Shown: positions 46,297 to 56,803, counted from the first letter of the stretch. The stretch: DNA of 64,000 bases from Anaeromyxobacter sp. Fw109-5 (GCF_000017505.1 NC_009675.1:248001-312000); one strand, 5' to 3'. Notes: a model not told the origin generated them from the sequence alone. Translations and numbers: made by a program.

Positions 46297-46682
46297 TCTA
46301 CCTCGACACGTCCGTCGCGCTCGCCGAGCTCTTCGCGGAGGACCGCCGGGCGCCCGACGCGCTCTGGGCGGAGGCGCTCGTGTCGAGCCGCCTGCTCGAG
46401 TACGAGCTCTGGACGAGGATCCACGCGCGCGGTGCTGCCCGGACGCACGACGGTCCGGCGCGGGAGGTGCTCGCCCGCGTGTCGTTCGTCGAGCTCGCGC
46501 GTCCAGTGCTCGCGCGCGCGCTCGAGCCGTTCCCCGCGCCCGTGCGGACGCTCGACGCGCTGCACCTCGCGACGGTCCACTACCTCGCCGAGGCCGGACA
46601 GCGCGTGGCGGTCGCTACGTTCGACGCCCGCATGGCCGAGGCCGCGCGGAGGATGAGCTACCCGCTCGCTTTCGCGCCCTGA
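46293..46682 (+). CDS. Type II toxin, PIN-domain ribonuclease (VapC family)
   Basis: A 129-residue PIN nuclease, expected to cut tRNA or rRNA. The acidic residues are visible: D5 in MIYLDTSVALAELF, an acidic/aromatic pair in SSRLLEYELWTR, D89 in RTLDALHLATV, and D107 in VATFDARMAEAA. Start overlaps the antitoxin (ATGA), the usual coupled arrangement. The pair is intact, so it is probably active. Confidence 0.92.
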   Translation: MIYLDTSVALAELFAEDRRAPDALWAEALVSSRLLEYELWTRIHARGAARTHDGPAREVLARVSFVELARPVLARALEPFPAPVRTLDALHLATVHYLAEAGQRVAVATFDARMAEAARRMSYPLAFAP

Positions 46683-46761
46683 ACGACGCGCGGGCTCCGC
46701 GGCCTCACCGGCGCAGGTCCACTGCGGGTGGGGCGCACCGAGTCGCCGGCGGATTCTCCTG

Positions 46762-46790
46762 TTGTGGCCCAGGGACGCGAAACCTAAGAT
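46762..46790 (+). promoter_or_regulatory. gpmI promoter (TTGTGG, 17 bp, TAAGAT)
   Basis: -35 TTGTGG (46762-46767) and -10 TAAGAT (46785-46790) are exactly 17 bases apart, the best sigma-70-type match in the window. The leader would be about 25 bases and includes GGAGGA at 46811-46816. Confidence 0.6.
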
Positions 46791-46820
46791 CTCGGCTCCC
46801 CAAACGTCTCGGAGGAATCC

Positions 46821-48371
46821 TTGGCCAAGCCGAAGCCCGTGCTGCTCGTCGTCCTCGACGGTTGGGGCCTCCGCGCGGAGCGCGAGGCGAACGCCATCGC
46901 GGTCGCGGGCACCCCGAACATGGACGCCCTCGTGCGGGAGTTCCCGCACACCGCCATCGAGACGAGCGGGCTCTCGGTCGGCCTCCCGGAGGGCCAGATG
47001 GGGAACTCCGAGGTGGGCCACACGAACCTCGGCGCGGGGCGGATCGTCTACCAGGACCTCGTGCGCATCAACCGCGCCGTCGAGGACGGGTCCTTCTTCA
47101 AGAACGACGCGTTGCTCATGGCCTGCCGGCGGGCGAAGGAGAGCGGCGGCGCGCTCCACCTCATGGGGCTCCTCTCCGACGGCGGGGTGCACAGCCACGA
47201 GGAGCACCTCTTCGCGCTCGCCGAGCTGGCGCGCCGCGAGGGAGTGCCGCGCACGTTCGTCCACGCGTTCATGGACGGGCGCGACACGCCGCCCAAGAGC
47301 GGCCTCGAGTACATGGCGAAGCTGGAGAAGGTCCTCCGCGACAAGGGCCATGGCAAGGTCGCCACCGTCTCCGGGCGCTACTACGCGATGGACCGCGACA
47401 AGCGCTGGGATCGGGTCGAGGTCGCCTACCGCGCGCTGGTGAAGGGGGAGGGGCAGCGCGCGCCGGGCGGCGTCGCCGCCATGGAGGCGGCCTACGGCCG
47501 CGACGAGACCGACGAGTTCGTGAAGCCCACCGTGGTCGTGAACGGCGACGGCAAGCCGGTGGGCCCGGTGCGCGACGGCGACGCGGTGCTGTTCTTCAAC
47601 TTCCGCGCCGATCGCGCCCGCGAGATCACGCGCGCGCTCACGGACGAGGGGTTCAAGGACTTCGACCGCGGGCCGGCGCCGCGGCTCTCCGCGTACGTCT
47701 GCATGACCGAGTACGACAAGACGTTCCCGCACCCGGTCGCCTACGCGCCGCAGGACCTGACCGAGATCTTCCCCGAGATCGTGGCGCGCGCCGGCCTGAA
47801 GCAGCTCCGCTGCGCCGAGACCGAGAAGTACGCGCACGTGACCTTCTTCTTCAACGGCGGGCGCGAGACGGTCTTCCCGGGGGAGGACCGCATCCTCGTG
47901 CCGAGCCCGCGGGACGTGAAGACGTACGACCAGAAGCCGGAGATGAGCGCCCGCGAGGTGACCGACAAGCTCGTGCAGGCCATCGGGACCGGCCAGCACG
48001 GCTTCGTGCTCGTGAACTTCGCGAACCCGGACATGGTCGGCCACACCGGCCTCCTCGACGCCGCCGTGAAGGCGGTGAAGGTCGTCGACGAGTGCGTCGG
48101 CCGGCTCTGGCAGGCGGCGAAGGCGCAGCGGATGGCGATGCTCGTCACCGCCGATCACGGCAACTGCGAGATGATGACCGACCCACAGACCGGCCAGCCG
48201 CACACCGCCCACACGCTGAACCCGGTGCCCTTCATCCTCGCAGACCCCGACTTCCGCGGCGCGAAGCTGCGCGCGAAGGGCGTGCTCGCCGACGTGGCGC
48301 CCACCGCGCTGCAGGTGATGGGGCTGCCCCAGCCGAAGGAGATGAAGGGGCTCGGGCTCCTGCAGCGATGA
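46821..48371 (+). CDS. gpmI: 2,3-bisphosphoglycerate-independent phosphoglycerate mutase
   Basis: GpmI interconverts 3- and 2-phosphoglycerate in glycolysis using two Mn ions. The 516-residue enzyme belongs to the alkaline phosphatase superfamily. Metal-site motif [10 protein letters not shown] is near the start, catalytic Ser63 is in [15 protein letters not shown], and the insert domain includes [14 protein letters not shown]. The C-terminal metal sites are in [14 protein letters not shown] and [10 protein letters not shown]. The start is TTG 46821, fixed by the GGAGGA four bases upstream. The comF-like gene overlaps its stop. Confidence 0.96.
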   Translation: MAKPKPVLLVVLDGWGLRAEREANAIAVAGTPNMDALVREFPHTAIETSGLSVGLPEGQMGNSEVGHTNLGAGRIVYQDLVRINRAVEDGSFFKNDALLMACRRAKESGGALHLMGLLSDGGVHSHEEHLFALAELARREGVPRTFVHAFMDGRDTPPKSGLEYMAKLEKVLRDKGHGKVATVSGRYYAMDRDKRWDRVEVAYRALVKGEGQRAPGGVAAMEAAYGRDETDEFVKPTVVVNGDGKPVGPVRDGDAVLFFNFRADRAREITRALTDEGFKDFDRGPAPRLSAYVCMTEYDKTFPHPVAYAPQDLTEIFPEIVARAGLKQLRCAETEKYAHVTFFFNGGRETVFPGEDRILVPSPRDVKTYDQKPEMSAREVTDKLVQAIGTGQHGFVLVNFANPDMVGHTGLLDAAVKAVKVVDECVGRLWQAAKAQRMAMLVTADHGNCEMMTDPQTGQPHTAHTLNPVPFILADPDFRGAKLRAKGVLADVAPTALQVMGLPQPKEMKGLGLLQR

Positions 48372-49105
48372 CGCCGACGGGCTCGACCCCGCCGGACCGC
48401 CCGCTCGCGGCCGCGCTGCGCGCGGTGGCCGCGGCGCTGCTCGACCTCGTCTACCCGCCGCGCTGCGCCGCCTGCCGCGAGGGGGTGGCCTCCGAGCCGT
48501 TCTGCCCCACCTGCGCCGAGGCCGTGGATCCGTTGCCGGCGGGCTGCGCCCGCTGCGGCATGCCCGGCCCCGACCCGCTCTGCGGCGCGTGCCGCGCCGA
48601 TCCGCCCGCGTTCGACGCGATCCGCGCGGGCGGGCTCTTCGGGGGTCCCCTCGCCGACGCGATCCACGCCTTCAAGTACGGAGGGCGTCCGGCCCTCGCG
48701 CGCCCGCTCGGCGCGTGGCTCGCGCGCACCGCGCCGCTTCCGCCCGGCGCGCTCCTCGTCTCCGTCCCGCTCGCCCGCCGCCGCCGCATCGACCGCGGCT
48801 ACGACCAGGCCGCCCTCCTCGCCGACGCGCTCGCCCGCGCCGCCGGCGCGCGCGACCGCCGCCTCCGCGGCGCCCTCGTGCGCACCCGCGAGACGCCGCC
48901 GCAGGTGGGGAGGACGCGCGCGGAGCGCAGCCGGAACGTCGCCGGCGCGTTCCGCGCCGTGCGGACCCGGGATCTCCAGGGGAAGGACGTGGTGCTGGTC
49001 GACGACGTGGTGACGACCGGGGCGACGGCAGACGCGGCGGCCAGGGCGCTCAAGGACGCAGGGGTGAGATCCGTGATCGTGGTCGCGCTGGCGAGGGCAG
49101 ACTGA
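48368..49105 (+). CDS. ComF-family phosphoribosyltransferase-like protein
   Basis: A 245-residue member of the ComF/GntX family, linked in other bacteria to DNA uptake, with biochemical role unproven. A four-Cys double zinc ribbon lies at the N-terminus ([35 protein letters not shown]), followed by the phosphoribosyltransferase domain: [19 protein letters not shown] and the PRPP loop [18 protein letters not shown]. Overlaps gpmI by 4 bases. Confidence 0.9.
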   Translation: MTPTGSTPPDRPLAAALRAVAAALLDLVYPPRCAACREGVASEPFCPTCAEAVDPLPAGCARCGMPGPDPLCGACRADPPAFDAIRAGGLFGGPLADAIHAFKYGGRPALARPLGAWLARTAPLPPGALLVSVPLARRRRIDRGYDQAALLADALARAAGARDRRLRGALVRTRETPPQVGRTRAERSRNVAGAFRAVRTRDLQGKDVVLVDDVVTTGATADAAARALKDAGVRSVIVVALARAD

Positions 49106-49154
49106 GCACTCACACCTGGCTCCCGAAACGGCATGCTCCGGGGGCGCCGGCGGT

Positions 49155-49160
49155 TAGACT
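49155..49160 (+). promoter_or_regulatory. Candidate -10 box TAGACT for the DUF3857 pair
   Basis: TAGACT ends 7 bases before the ATG at 49168. No Shine-Dalgarno sequence lies between, so the message of this large two-gene operon would be leaderless. Confidence 0.4.
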
Positions 49161-49167
49161 GCGCGAG

Positions 49168-52100
49168 ATGTCTCGCCCCCTCGCCGCCCTGCTCGCGCTC
49201 GCCGTGGTCGCCCCCCTCCCCGTCGCCCGTGCCGCCGGAGGGGCGCCTGGCGCGCGCGGAGCGGATCCCGAGGCCGCGCTCCGCGCCGAGGCGATCGCGG
49301 CGCTGGCGCGGGACCGGCGCGGGCCGCGCGGGATCGTCGCGCTCGCCGAGCTCGGCGAGCTCGAGGCCGAGGCGCCGGAGCTCGCGCCCCTCGCCGCCGC
49401 CTACGCCGCCGCCGTCGAGGACCGCGCGGCCCACCCCGAGGTCCGCGCGCTGGCGCGCCACCGGCTGGCCGCCCTGGAGCGCTCGCGCGGGAACTTCCAG
49501 CGCAGCGCCGCGCAGGTGCGGCGGCTCGGGTTCGTGACGCGCTGGCACGTCGTCGGCCCGTTCGACGACGAGGGCAAGCGCGGGCTCGACACCGCCTACG
49601 CGCCGGAGCAGGGGATCGATCTCGCCGCCCGCCACGACGGCAAGGTCGGCGAGGTCGCGTGGCGCCCGCTGCCGGACGAGGCCGTCGTGCACGGCTTCGT
49701 GGATCTCGGCGCCGCCCTCCGGCCCGCCAGCGAGGGGGTCGCCTACGCCGTGGCTTTCGTGGAGGCGGCGCGCGACGAGCGCGTGGCCCTGTGGCTCGGC
49801 GCGAGCGGCGCCGCGAAGGTGTGGGTGAACGGCGCGGTCGTCGTCGCCGACGCCGGCTACCACCCGGCGAGGCTCGACCAGCGCGGCGCCGTGGTGACGC
49901 TGCGCCGGGGCACGAACCGCATCCTCGTGAAGCTGTGCCATCAGCTCGGCCGCATGGGCTTCTTCCTGCGGCTCGCCGACGAGCGCGGCGACGGTCGTGC
50001 CCGCGCGGCGGGCTCGCCCGACGCTCCCGCCCCCGAGCCCGGGCCCGCGGCTTCCCCGATCGACGGCGCGGTGGCGCGGCTCGAGGCGCAGGCCCGCGGG
50101 GCGAGGACGCGGGCGGAGGAGGCCGCGGCGCGGCGGGACCTCGCCATCGTCCTCGCAGAGCGGCAGAGCGCGGACTTCGAGGAGCGGCGGCCCGCCGCGG
50201 AGGCGCGGCGCGCGGCGGAGCTGGCGCCGCGCTCGGCGGAGCTGCAGCTCCTGGCGGCCTCGATGGAGGAGGACCACGGGCGGCGGCGCCGCTACGTGGA
50301 GGCGGCGCTCGCCGCCAGGCCCGAGGAGCCTCGCGCGCTCGCCGCGCTGGCGCGCGAGGAGCTGGATCAGGGACGGCCCCACGCGGCGCTGCGGCTCCTC
50401 GATCGCGCGGTGGCCGCCGCGCCGCGCTGGGCCGCGCCGCGCGTCGCGCGGGTCGAGGCGCTCGATCGCGCCGGCCTGGAGGTGCGCGCGGTCCGCGCCG
50501 CGGCGGAGGCCGCGGACGCCTTCCCCACCACCCCCGGCGCGGTGCGCGCCGCGGCGCGCGCGGCGGGCCGGCTGAACCGCGTCGAGGAGGCCGTGGCGCG
50601 GCTGCGGACCCTGCTCGCGCTGCGGCTCGACGACGCCGAGGCGCGCGGCACGCTCGCCCACCTGCTCGTGGAGCGCGGCGAGGTCGCGACCGCGGCGGCG
50701 CTCCTCGCGGAGGCCCTCAGGCTCGATCCCGCCGCCGGCGAGCAGCGGCTCCGCCTCGCGGACCTGCTCGCCGCGAACGGACGCGGAGAGGAGGCGGAGG
50801 CCGCGTACGAGGCGGCGCTGCGCATCGCCCCCGCCGACGCGGACGCCCTCGAGCGCCGCGGCCGGGCGCGGCTCGCCGCCGGGCGTCCCCGCGACGCGCT
50901 CCAGGACCTGCACGCCGCGCTCGACCTCCGCCCCCAGTCGCCGGAGCTGAAGGAGCTCGTGCGGAGCCTCGAGCCGGCCCGCGAGCGGTTCGAGGCGCCC
51001 TACGTCCTCGACGCACGCGCGCTCGCCGCGAACGCGCCCGCGCCGCGCGCCGACGACGACGCCATCGTGCTCGGCGAGCTCAAGGTGACGCGCGTCTTCC
51101 CCTCCGGGCTGTCCGCCACGTTCCACCAGCAGGTGGTCAAGATCGTGAGCGCCCGCGGGGCGGAGGCGTTCCGGCGGCACGTCATCGGCTGGACGCCGGA
51201 TCGGCAGGACGTCCGCGTCGAGCGCGTGCGGATCGTGAAGCCCGACGGCAGCAGCGTCGAGACGCACGACGCGGCGGAGCGGAGCGCGAGCGAGCCGTGG
51301 TACCGGCTGTACTACGACACGCGCACCCGCACCCTGTCCTTCCCGTCGCTCGGGGCCGGCGACGTCCTCGAGGTCGCCTGGCGCATCGAGGACAGCGCCC
51401 GCGAGAACCTGCTCTCGGACTACTTCGGCGATCTCACCTTCCTCGACGACACCACCCGCAAGGCGCGCGTCGACTACGTGCTGCTCGTCCCCGAGGCGCG
51501 GCCCATCTACTCGAGCGTGCCCGAGGGCGTGCGCCACGAGACGCGCAAGCTGTCCGGCGGGCTCGTCGAGCACCGCTTCGCCGCCCGGGAGCTCGCGCGC
51601 ATCCGGCCCGAGCCTGGCATGCCCGGCTGGAGCGAGGTCGCCCGCTACGTCCACGTCTCCACCTACGGCGACTGGGACCAGGTGGCCCGCTTCTACTGGG
51701 GGCTCGTGAAGGACCAGCTGCGCCCCACGGACGAGCTCCGCGCCACCTCCGCGCGGATCGTGGAGGCGGCGGTCGGCGCGACCCGGCTCCAGCCCGTCGC
51801 GGCGCGAGCGGGAGGGGCGGCCCCCGCGGCCCAGGGCGGCTGGACGCTGGACCAGAAGCGGGCCATCGCCCGCGGCGTCTACGACTTCGTCGTCTCGCAG
51901 ACGCGCTACGTGGGCCTCGAGTTCGGGATCCACGGCTACAAGCCCTACCGGGTGGATCAGGTGCTGGCGCGACGCTTCGGCGACTGCAAGGACAAGGCGA
52001 GCCTCGTCCACGCGCTCCTCGCCAGCGCGGGGATCGACTCGCGGCTCGTGCTCCTGCGCATGCGGCGGCTCGGCCGCATGCCGGAGGCGCCCGCGTCGCT

Positions 52101-52929
52101 CGCCGTGTTCAACCACGCCATCGTGTACGTGCCCGAGCTCGACCTGTGGCTCGACGGCACCGCCGCCCACTCCGGCTCCGGCGATCTGCCGAGCGAGGAC
52201 CGCGGCGCGACCGTGCTGGTGGTGAACCCCGGCGGGAAGGCGCGCTTCGGCACGGTCCCGCAGGCGCGCCCCGAGGACAACCGCCTGGAGAGCCGCTTCG
52301 AGGTGACGCTCGGGGCGGACGGCCGCGCGCGCGTGCGAGGGAGCTCGCGCGTCCGCGGCTCGCAGGCGCCGCAGTACCGGCGCGCCTACCTCGCCGAGCA
52401 CGAGCGGCGCGCCCAGCTCGAGCGGGCCTTCGGCCGAACCTTCCCGGGCGCCGAGGTGACCGGCCTCTCCGTCTCGGACCTCACCCGCATCGAGGAGGAC
52501 GTCGCGATGGAGTTCACCCTCGACGTGCCGCGCTACGCGCTCGCCGACGGGGGCGGCCTCCGCTTCACGCCGTTCGGCGACGTGGCGGGGTACGCCCAGT
52601 CGTACGCCGCGCTCTCCGCCCGCAGGTACGATCTCGTGGTCGGGGATCCGGGGATCACGCGCTTCACCTATCGTTACGTCCTGCCCGCGGGCTGGGCGCC
52701 GGTCGAGGTGCCCGAGCCCGCCGCCGCCGACACGCCGCACGGCGCGTTCGAGGTGCGCTACCGCCGCGAGGGCGACGCGCTCGTCGCCGAGGGGCACGTC
52801 ACCTTCAAGGCGGCGCGCGTCGCGGCGGCGGAGTACCCCGCGTTCCGCGACCTCGCCGCGCGGATCGACCGCGCCTTCGCGCGGAAGGTCCGCATCGCTC
52901 CCGCCGCGGCGGGGGAGGGCTCGCGATGA
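49168..52929 (+). CDS. Secreted TPR/DUF3857/transglutaminase-like protein (active-site triad intact)
   Basis: A 1253-residue exported protein. It has a signal peptide (LLALAVVAPLPVARAAG), an N-terminal beta-sandwich region (about 115-275) with WLGASGAAKVWVNGAVV, and TPR-like helical repeats (about 300-600). A DUF3857 domain (about 630-790) contains FPSGLSATFHQQVVKI and LSFPSLGAGDVLEVAWR. The transglutaminase-like domain has the triad Cys940 (FGDCKDKASLVHALL), His983 (VFNHAIVYV) and Asp996 (LWLDGTA). A C-terminal DUF3858-type domain ends the chain. Family function is unknown; a cysteine protease or amide-bond role in the envelope is plausible. The next gene is a paralogue and overlaps by 4 bases. 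Confidence 0.9.
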   Translation: MSRPLAALLALAVVAPLPVARAAGGAPGARGADPEAALRAEAIAALARDRRGPRGIVALAELGELEAEAPELAPLAAAYAAAVEDRAAHPEVRALARHRLAALERSRGNFQRSAAQVRRLGFVTRWHVVGPFDDEGKRGLDTAYAPEQGIDLAARHDGKVGEVAWRPLPDEAVVHGFVDLGAALRPASEGVAYAVAFVEAARDERVALWLGASGAAKVWVNGAVVVADAGYHPARLDQRGAVVTLRRGTNRILVKLCHQLGRMGFFLRLADERGDGRARAAGSPDAPAPEPGPAASPIDGAVARLEAQARGARTRAEEAAARRDLAIVLAERQSADFEERRPAAEARRAAELAPRSAELQLLAASMEEDHGRRRRYVEAALAARPEEPRALAALAREELDQGRPHAALRLLDRAVAAAPRWAAPRVARVEALDRAGLEVRAVRAAAEAADAFPTTPGAVRAAARAAGRLNRVEEAVARLRTLLALRLDDAEARGTLAHLLVERGEVATAAALLAEALRLDPAAGEQRLRLADLLAANGRGEEAEAAYEAALRIAPADADALERRGRARLAAGRPRDALQDLHAALDLRPQSPELKELVRSLEPARERFEAPYVLDARALAANAPAPRADDDAIVLGELKVTRVFPSGLSATFHQQVVKIVSARGAEAFRRHVIGWTPDRQDVRVERVRIVKPDGSSVETHDAAERSASEPWYRLYYDTRTRTLSFPSLGAGDVLEVAWRIEDSARENLLSDYFGDLTFLDDTTRKARVDYVLLVPEARPIYSSVPEGVRHETRKLSGGLVEHRFAARELARIRPEPGMPGWSEVARYVHVSTYGDWDQVARFYWGLVKDQLRPTDELRATSARIVEAAVGATRLQPVAARAGGAAPAAQGGWTLDQKRAIARGVYDFVVSQTRYVGLEFGIHGYKPYRVDQVLARRFGDCKDKASLVHALLASAGIDSRLVLLRMRRLGRMPEAPASLAVFNHAIVYVPELDLWLDGTAAHSGSGDLPSEDRGATVLVVNPGGKARFGTVPQARPEDNRLESRFEVTLGADGRARVRGSSRVRGSQAPQYRRAYLAEHERRAQLERAFGRTFPGAEVTGLSVSDLTRIEEDVAMEFTLDVPRYALADGGGLRFTPFGDVAGYAQSYAALSARRYDLVVGDPGITRFTYRYVLPAGWAPVEVPEPAAADTPHGAFEVRYRREGDALVAEGHVTFKAARVAAAEYPAFRDLAARIDRAFARKVRIAPAAAGEGSR

Positions 52930-55900
52930 CGGCCCGCCTCCGTCGCCCCTGCGCCCTCGCGGCCGCGGTTCTCCTGGCCGCGCTCGGCTGCGCCGGGCCC
53001 CGGGCCGGCTCCCCCGGACCGGGCGCGTCGGGCAACGCCCGTCCGGCCGAGGCGCTCGTCCTCCGCAACGACGCCGCCGCCGCGCAGGCGGGCACCTCCC
53101 GGGCCCTCGCGCGCCGGGGCGAGGACCCGTGGGCGCACCTCGGCGCCGCGCTCCTCGCCCGCCGCGCGCTCGACGCGGCCGCGGAGGGTCGCCACCTCCT
53201 CGCCGTCGCCGCCGCCGCGCCCGCCGATCCCGCCGCGCTCGTGGCGCTGCGGCGCCTCTCCGAGCTCGCGGAGGAGTCCCCGGCTCGCGCCGGCGAGGTG
53301 GAGGCGGGCCTCGCGCCGCTCCTCGAGGCCGGCCGGTTCACGGGCCTCGCCGCGTACCGGGCGCGCATCGCGCGGGTGACCGCCGCGGAGGTCCGGGGCG
53401 ACCACGCGCGGGCGGTCGCGCTGCGCCGCGCGAACGGCGCCGTGACCGCCTGGTCGCTCGCCGGACCGTTCGGCCGGTACCAGGCGCTCGACCTCGACGC
53501 GCGCTTCCCGCCAGACGAAGGCGTCCTGCCGGAGGCCGCGCCGGCGCCGGCGGGGCTGCCGCCGCGGCCGACCCGCGCGCTCCCCGCGCCGGACGGCACC
53601 GTCACGCTGGAGGGCGAGCCGCCCGATGCGGACGTGTTCTACCTCGCCTCCGACGTGACCCTCGCCCGCGGGGGCCGGTACCTGCTCACGGTCGGTACGG
53701 GCCTGTCGGCGCGCGTCTCCATCGACGGCGGGCCGGTCCACGAGCGGCGTGCGTTCGCGGGGACCCCGGCGTCGCTCGCCCACCTTCCGCTCGAGCTCGC
53801 GCCGGGTCCCCACCGCGTGCTCGTGAAGCTCACGCGCGGCCCCTCCTCCCGCAGCGGCCTCCACGTCGCGCTCACGCGCGAGGACGGCGCCCCCTCGGAC
53901 GCAGCCTTCACGCCGGCCGCGCCGGGGGCCGCGCCGCGGGCGCCCGTCCCCCCGCGCGCGGGCCCGCCGGTGGGCGCCCCCGACGGCCTCGCGTCCGCCC
54001 TCGAGCCTGCCGGGGGCTACGCCCTCGCGCAGCTGCTCGCGGCGCGCGACGCGGCGCAGGTGGATCGCGAGGGAGCGAAGGCGCTCCTCGCCCGCGCGGT
54101 GGCGCGCCTGCCGAGCTCCGCCGCGCTGCGCGTGGCGCGGGCCACCGTCGTCCAGGACGACGACACGCTCGACTCCCAGGCCGGCCGCGCGCGCGCCGAG
54201 GCCGATCTGCGCGAGGCGCTCGCGCGCGATCCCGGGCACGCCGAGGCGCGCGTGCTGCTCGCCGAGCTGCTCCGGCGCTCCGAGCGGCTCGACGACGCGG
54301 ACGCCTTGCTCGCGGGGCTCTCGCCGGCGGCCGCGGGCCGGGGCGCGGCGCTCGAGGCCCGGGCCCGCGCGGCCGAGGCGCGGGGGCTGGGAGTCCGGGC
54401 CGAGCAGCTCGCCGCGGAGGCGCTCTCCGAGAGCGGCCGCTGCGGCGCGGCCGACCTCGCCTACGCGCTCGCCGGTCGCCGGCTCGCCATCGCGGAGGAG
54501 GACGCCCGGATCCGCGCGGTCGCCGCCTGCCGCGACGGGGCGGCTCGCCTCGCGGAGCACCTGCGCCGGCGCGGGGACGCGCGCGGCGCGGTCGAGGCGC
54601 TCGCGTCGACGGTGGCGGCGCGACCGTGGGCGATCGAGCCGGCCCTCACCCGAGCGGGCGCGCTCGTCGCGGCGGGCGACGCCGCCGGCGCGGTCGAGGC
54701 GCTCGGCGCCCTCCAGGCGGTCTGGCCGCGGAGCCCGCGCGTCGCGAAGAAGCTCGCGGACGTGCGCGAGCTCGCCGGCGATCTCCCGGGCGCGCGCGCG
54801 CTGCGCGAGCGGGCGCTGCTCCTCGACGGGGCGGACCTCGCGCTGCGCCGGGCCCTCGCGCTGGAGGACGGGCGCGAGGTGCTCGACGCCGGCGCCCAGG
54901 ACGGCCGCGCGGCGATCCGCGCGTACGAGCGGGCGCGCCCCCGCGGGGCGACCTCGGCGGCGATGGTGCTCGACGCGGCGGCGATCGAGCTCCACCCCGG
55001 CGGCTCCGCCACGGAGCGGACGCACCAGGTGATCCACGTCCTCGATCAGCAGGGCGTCGAGGAGTTCGGCGAGATCTCCGTCCCGCACGGCGCGGACGTG
55101 CTCCAGCTCCACACGGTGAAGCCCGACGGGCGCGCGCTCGAGCCCGAGCGGGCGGGCGCGTCGAAGGGGTCGGTGTCGCTCGCCGGCCTCGAGCCGGGGG
55201 ACTACGTCGAGGTGGAGCACGTGCGCGCGGTGCGCGGGCTGGGCGGCGCGTACGTGTCCGACCCGTTCTACTTCCAGGTCGCCGGCGTGCCGCTCTTCCA
55301 CTCCTCGTACCTCGTCGTCGCGCCCGAGGGGCTCGGGCTCGCCGTGGACGCGCACGGAATGCCCGCGCCGGAGGTGCGGCGCGAGGGGGGGCGGGACGTC
55401 GTGCGCGGCCTGCGGACCGAGGTCCCGGCCTTCGTCCCGGAGCCCGGCGCGGTGCCGCCGCAGGAGTACCTGCCGTTCGTGCAGGTGGGCGCCGGCGCGG
55501 ACCGGGCGGACGTCCAGCGCGCGCTCGGCGACGCGGTGCTCGAGCGCACCCGGCCGACCGAGGAGCTCCGCGCGTTCGCGCGCGCGCTCAGGGCCGAGGC
55601 GGGCCGCGACGCCTCGCCGGAGGCGCTGGCGCGGGCCGCCTACGCGCGCGTCGCGCGCGACATCCTGGGGACGGGCAGCGCGCTCGGCGAGGACGCGAGC
55701 GTGGTGCTGTCGCGCGGTCGCGGCAGCCGGCTCGTGGTGCTGAAGGCGGTGCTCTCCGAGCTCGGGCTGCGGACCCGCATCGCGCTCGCCCGCCCGTTCT
55801 CGGCGGACGCCGTCGCCTACCGGTTCCCGAACCCCGCCGAGTTCACGCACCCGCTCCTCCGGGTCCAGGCGGGAGCGGAGACCTTCTGGCTCGACCCCGC

Positions 55901-56651
55901 GCTCCGGCTCGCGCCCTTCGGCGCGGTGCCGTCGAGCGTGCTCGACGTGGACGCGATGGTGCTGCCGGAGCCGGGCGACGCGATGGAGGTGGCCCGCACG
56001 CCTGCGCGCGCGCAGGTCGAGGAGCGGCGCGAGGTCGCCGTGCACATCGCCCTGCGCCCGGACGGCGCCGGCGAGGTGCAGGGGAGCGATCGCTACTTCG
56101 GGGCCATGGCGGCCGCGGCGAAGGAAGGGCTCGAGAAGCTCGACGCGACCGAGCGGCGCCAGGCCGTCGAGGCGATGCTCTCGCGGACCTTCGGCGGGGT
56201 CACCGTGCAGGAGGTGACCATCGGCGGCGAGGACGAGCCGGCGGCGCCGCTCGAGATCCGCTGGCGCGGGACCGTGCCGGACCTGGCCCGCGCGTCCGGA
56301 GGCGGGATGGTGATGGACGCGTCGCTCTTCCCGGCGCGGCTCGCGTCGCGCTACGTGCAGATCGCGCAGCGTCGCACGCCGCTCCTGCTGCCCACGCCGG
56401 AGGTGGGCGTGTCGAAGATCGAGATCGCCGTTCCGGAGGGGCTCGCGATCCGGGCCTCGCCGGCGCGGAAGGTGGAGACGCCGTTCGGCACCTTCACGCG
56501 GACCGAGCGCGCCGAGGGGAGGACGCTCGTGCGCGAGGACCGGCTCGCCGTGACGCGCGGGAGGGTCCCACCCGAGCGGTACGGCGAGTTCGCCGCCTTC
56601 GCCGCGGCGGTGGACGCGATCCAGGATGACCCGGCGGTGTTCCACCGCTGA
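52926..56651 (+). CDS. Paralogous TPR/DUF3857/transglutaminase-like lipoprotein lacking the catalytic Cys
   Basis: A 1241-residue lipoprotein (lipobox LLAALGC, Cys22) with the same architecture as the preceding gene: N-terminal sandwich (VRANGAVTAWSLAGPFGRY-like block), TPR region (about 360-660), DUF3857 domain (from about 675, PDGRALEPERAGASKGSVS) and transglutaminase fold (about 890-1000). The block that holds the catalytic Cys in the neighbour reads SRGRGSRLVVLKAVL here, with no Cys. His975 (EFTHPLLRV) and Asp990 (FWLDPA) are kept. It is probably a non-catalytic partner of the upstream protein, although activity by another route is not excluded. Confidence 0.88.
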   Translation: MTARLRRPCALAAAVLLAALGCAGPRAGSPGPGASGNARPAEALVLRNDAAAAQAGTSRALARRGEDPWAHLGAALLARRALDAAAEGRHLLAVAAAAPADPAALVALRRLSELAEESPARAGEVEAGLAPLLEAGRFTGLAAYRARIARVTAAEVRGDHARAVALRRANGAVTAWSLAGPFGRYQALDLDARFPPDEGVLPEAAPAPAGLPPRPTRALPAPDGTVTLEGEPPDADVFYLASDVTLARGGRYLLTVGTGLSARVSIDGGPVHERRAFAGTPASLAHLPLELAPGPHRVLVKLTRGPSSRSGLHVALTREDGAPSDAAFTPAAPGAAPRAPVPPRAGPPVGAPDGLASALEPAGGYALAQLLAARDAAQVDREGAKALLARAVARLPSSAALRVARATVVQDDDTLDSQAGRARAEADLREALARDPGHAEARVLLAELLRRSERLDDADALLAGLSPAAAGRGAALEARARAAEARGLGVRAEQLAAEALSESGRCGAADLAYALAGRRLAIAEEDARIRAVAACRDGAARLAEHLRRRGDARGAVEALASTVAARPWAIEPALTRAGALVAAGDAAGAVEALGALQAVWPRSPRVAKKLADVRELAGDLPGARALRERALLLDGADLALRRALALEDGREVLDAGAQDGRAAIRAYERARPRGATSAAMVLDAAAIELHPGGSATERTHQVIHVLDQQGVEEFGEISVPHGADVLQLHTVKPDGRALEPERAGASKGSVSLAGLEPGDYVEVEHVRAVRGLGGAYVSDPFYFQVAGVPLFHSSYLVVAPEGLGLAVDAHGMPAPEVRREGGRDVVRGLRTEVPAFVPEPGAVPPQEYLPFVQVGAGADRADVQRALGDAVLERTRPTEELRAFARALRAEAGRDASPEALARAAYARVARDILGTGSALGEDASVVLSRGRGSRLVVLKAVLSELGLRTRIALARPFSADAVAYRFPNPAEFTHPLLRVQAGAETFWLDPALRLAPFGAVPSSVLDVDAMVLPEPGDAMEVARTPARAQVEERREVAVHIALRPDGAGEVQGSDRYFGAMAAAAKEGLEKLDATERRQAVEAMLSRTFGGVTVQEVTIGGEDEPAAPLEIRWRGTVPDLARASGGGMVMDASLFPARLASRYVQIAQRRTPLLLPTPEVGVSKIEIAVPEGLAIRASPARKVETPFGTFTRTERAEGRTLVREDRLAVTRGRVPPERYGEFAAFAAAVDAIQDDPAVFHR

Positions 56652-56803
56652 CCTCCTCGCTCCGGACGGAAGTCGGCCAGACCGCCGACCCTGGGTCGGG
56701 CGCGACCCTCGGGCCCCGAAGGGGAAAACCACCCTCTTGCCAAGGGCATACGCCTCCGGTGCGGGGGCGCCGCCAGGGCACGTCGCCTGCACTAAGGGTG
56801 CGC

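Noticed and set aside
49117-49137. A possible sigma-54 promoter (TGGC ... GGCATGC) upstream of the DUF3857 genes
   Set aside because: The -12 element lacks TGC at the required spacing from the -24 GG.
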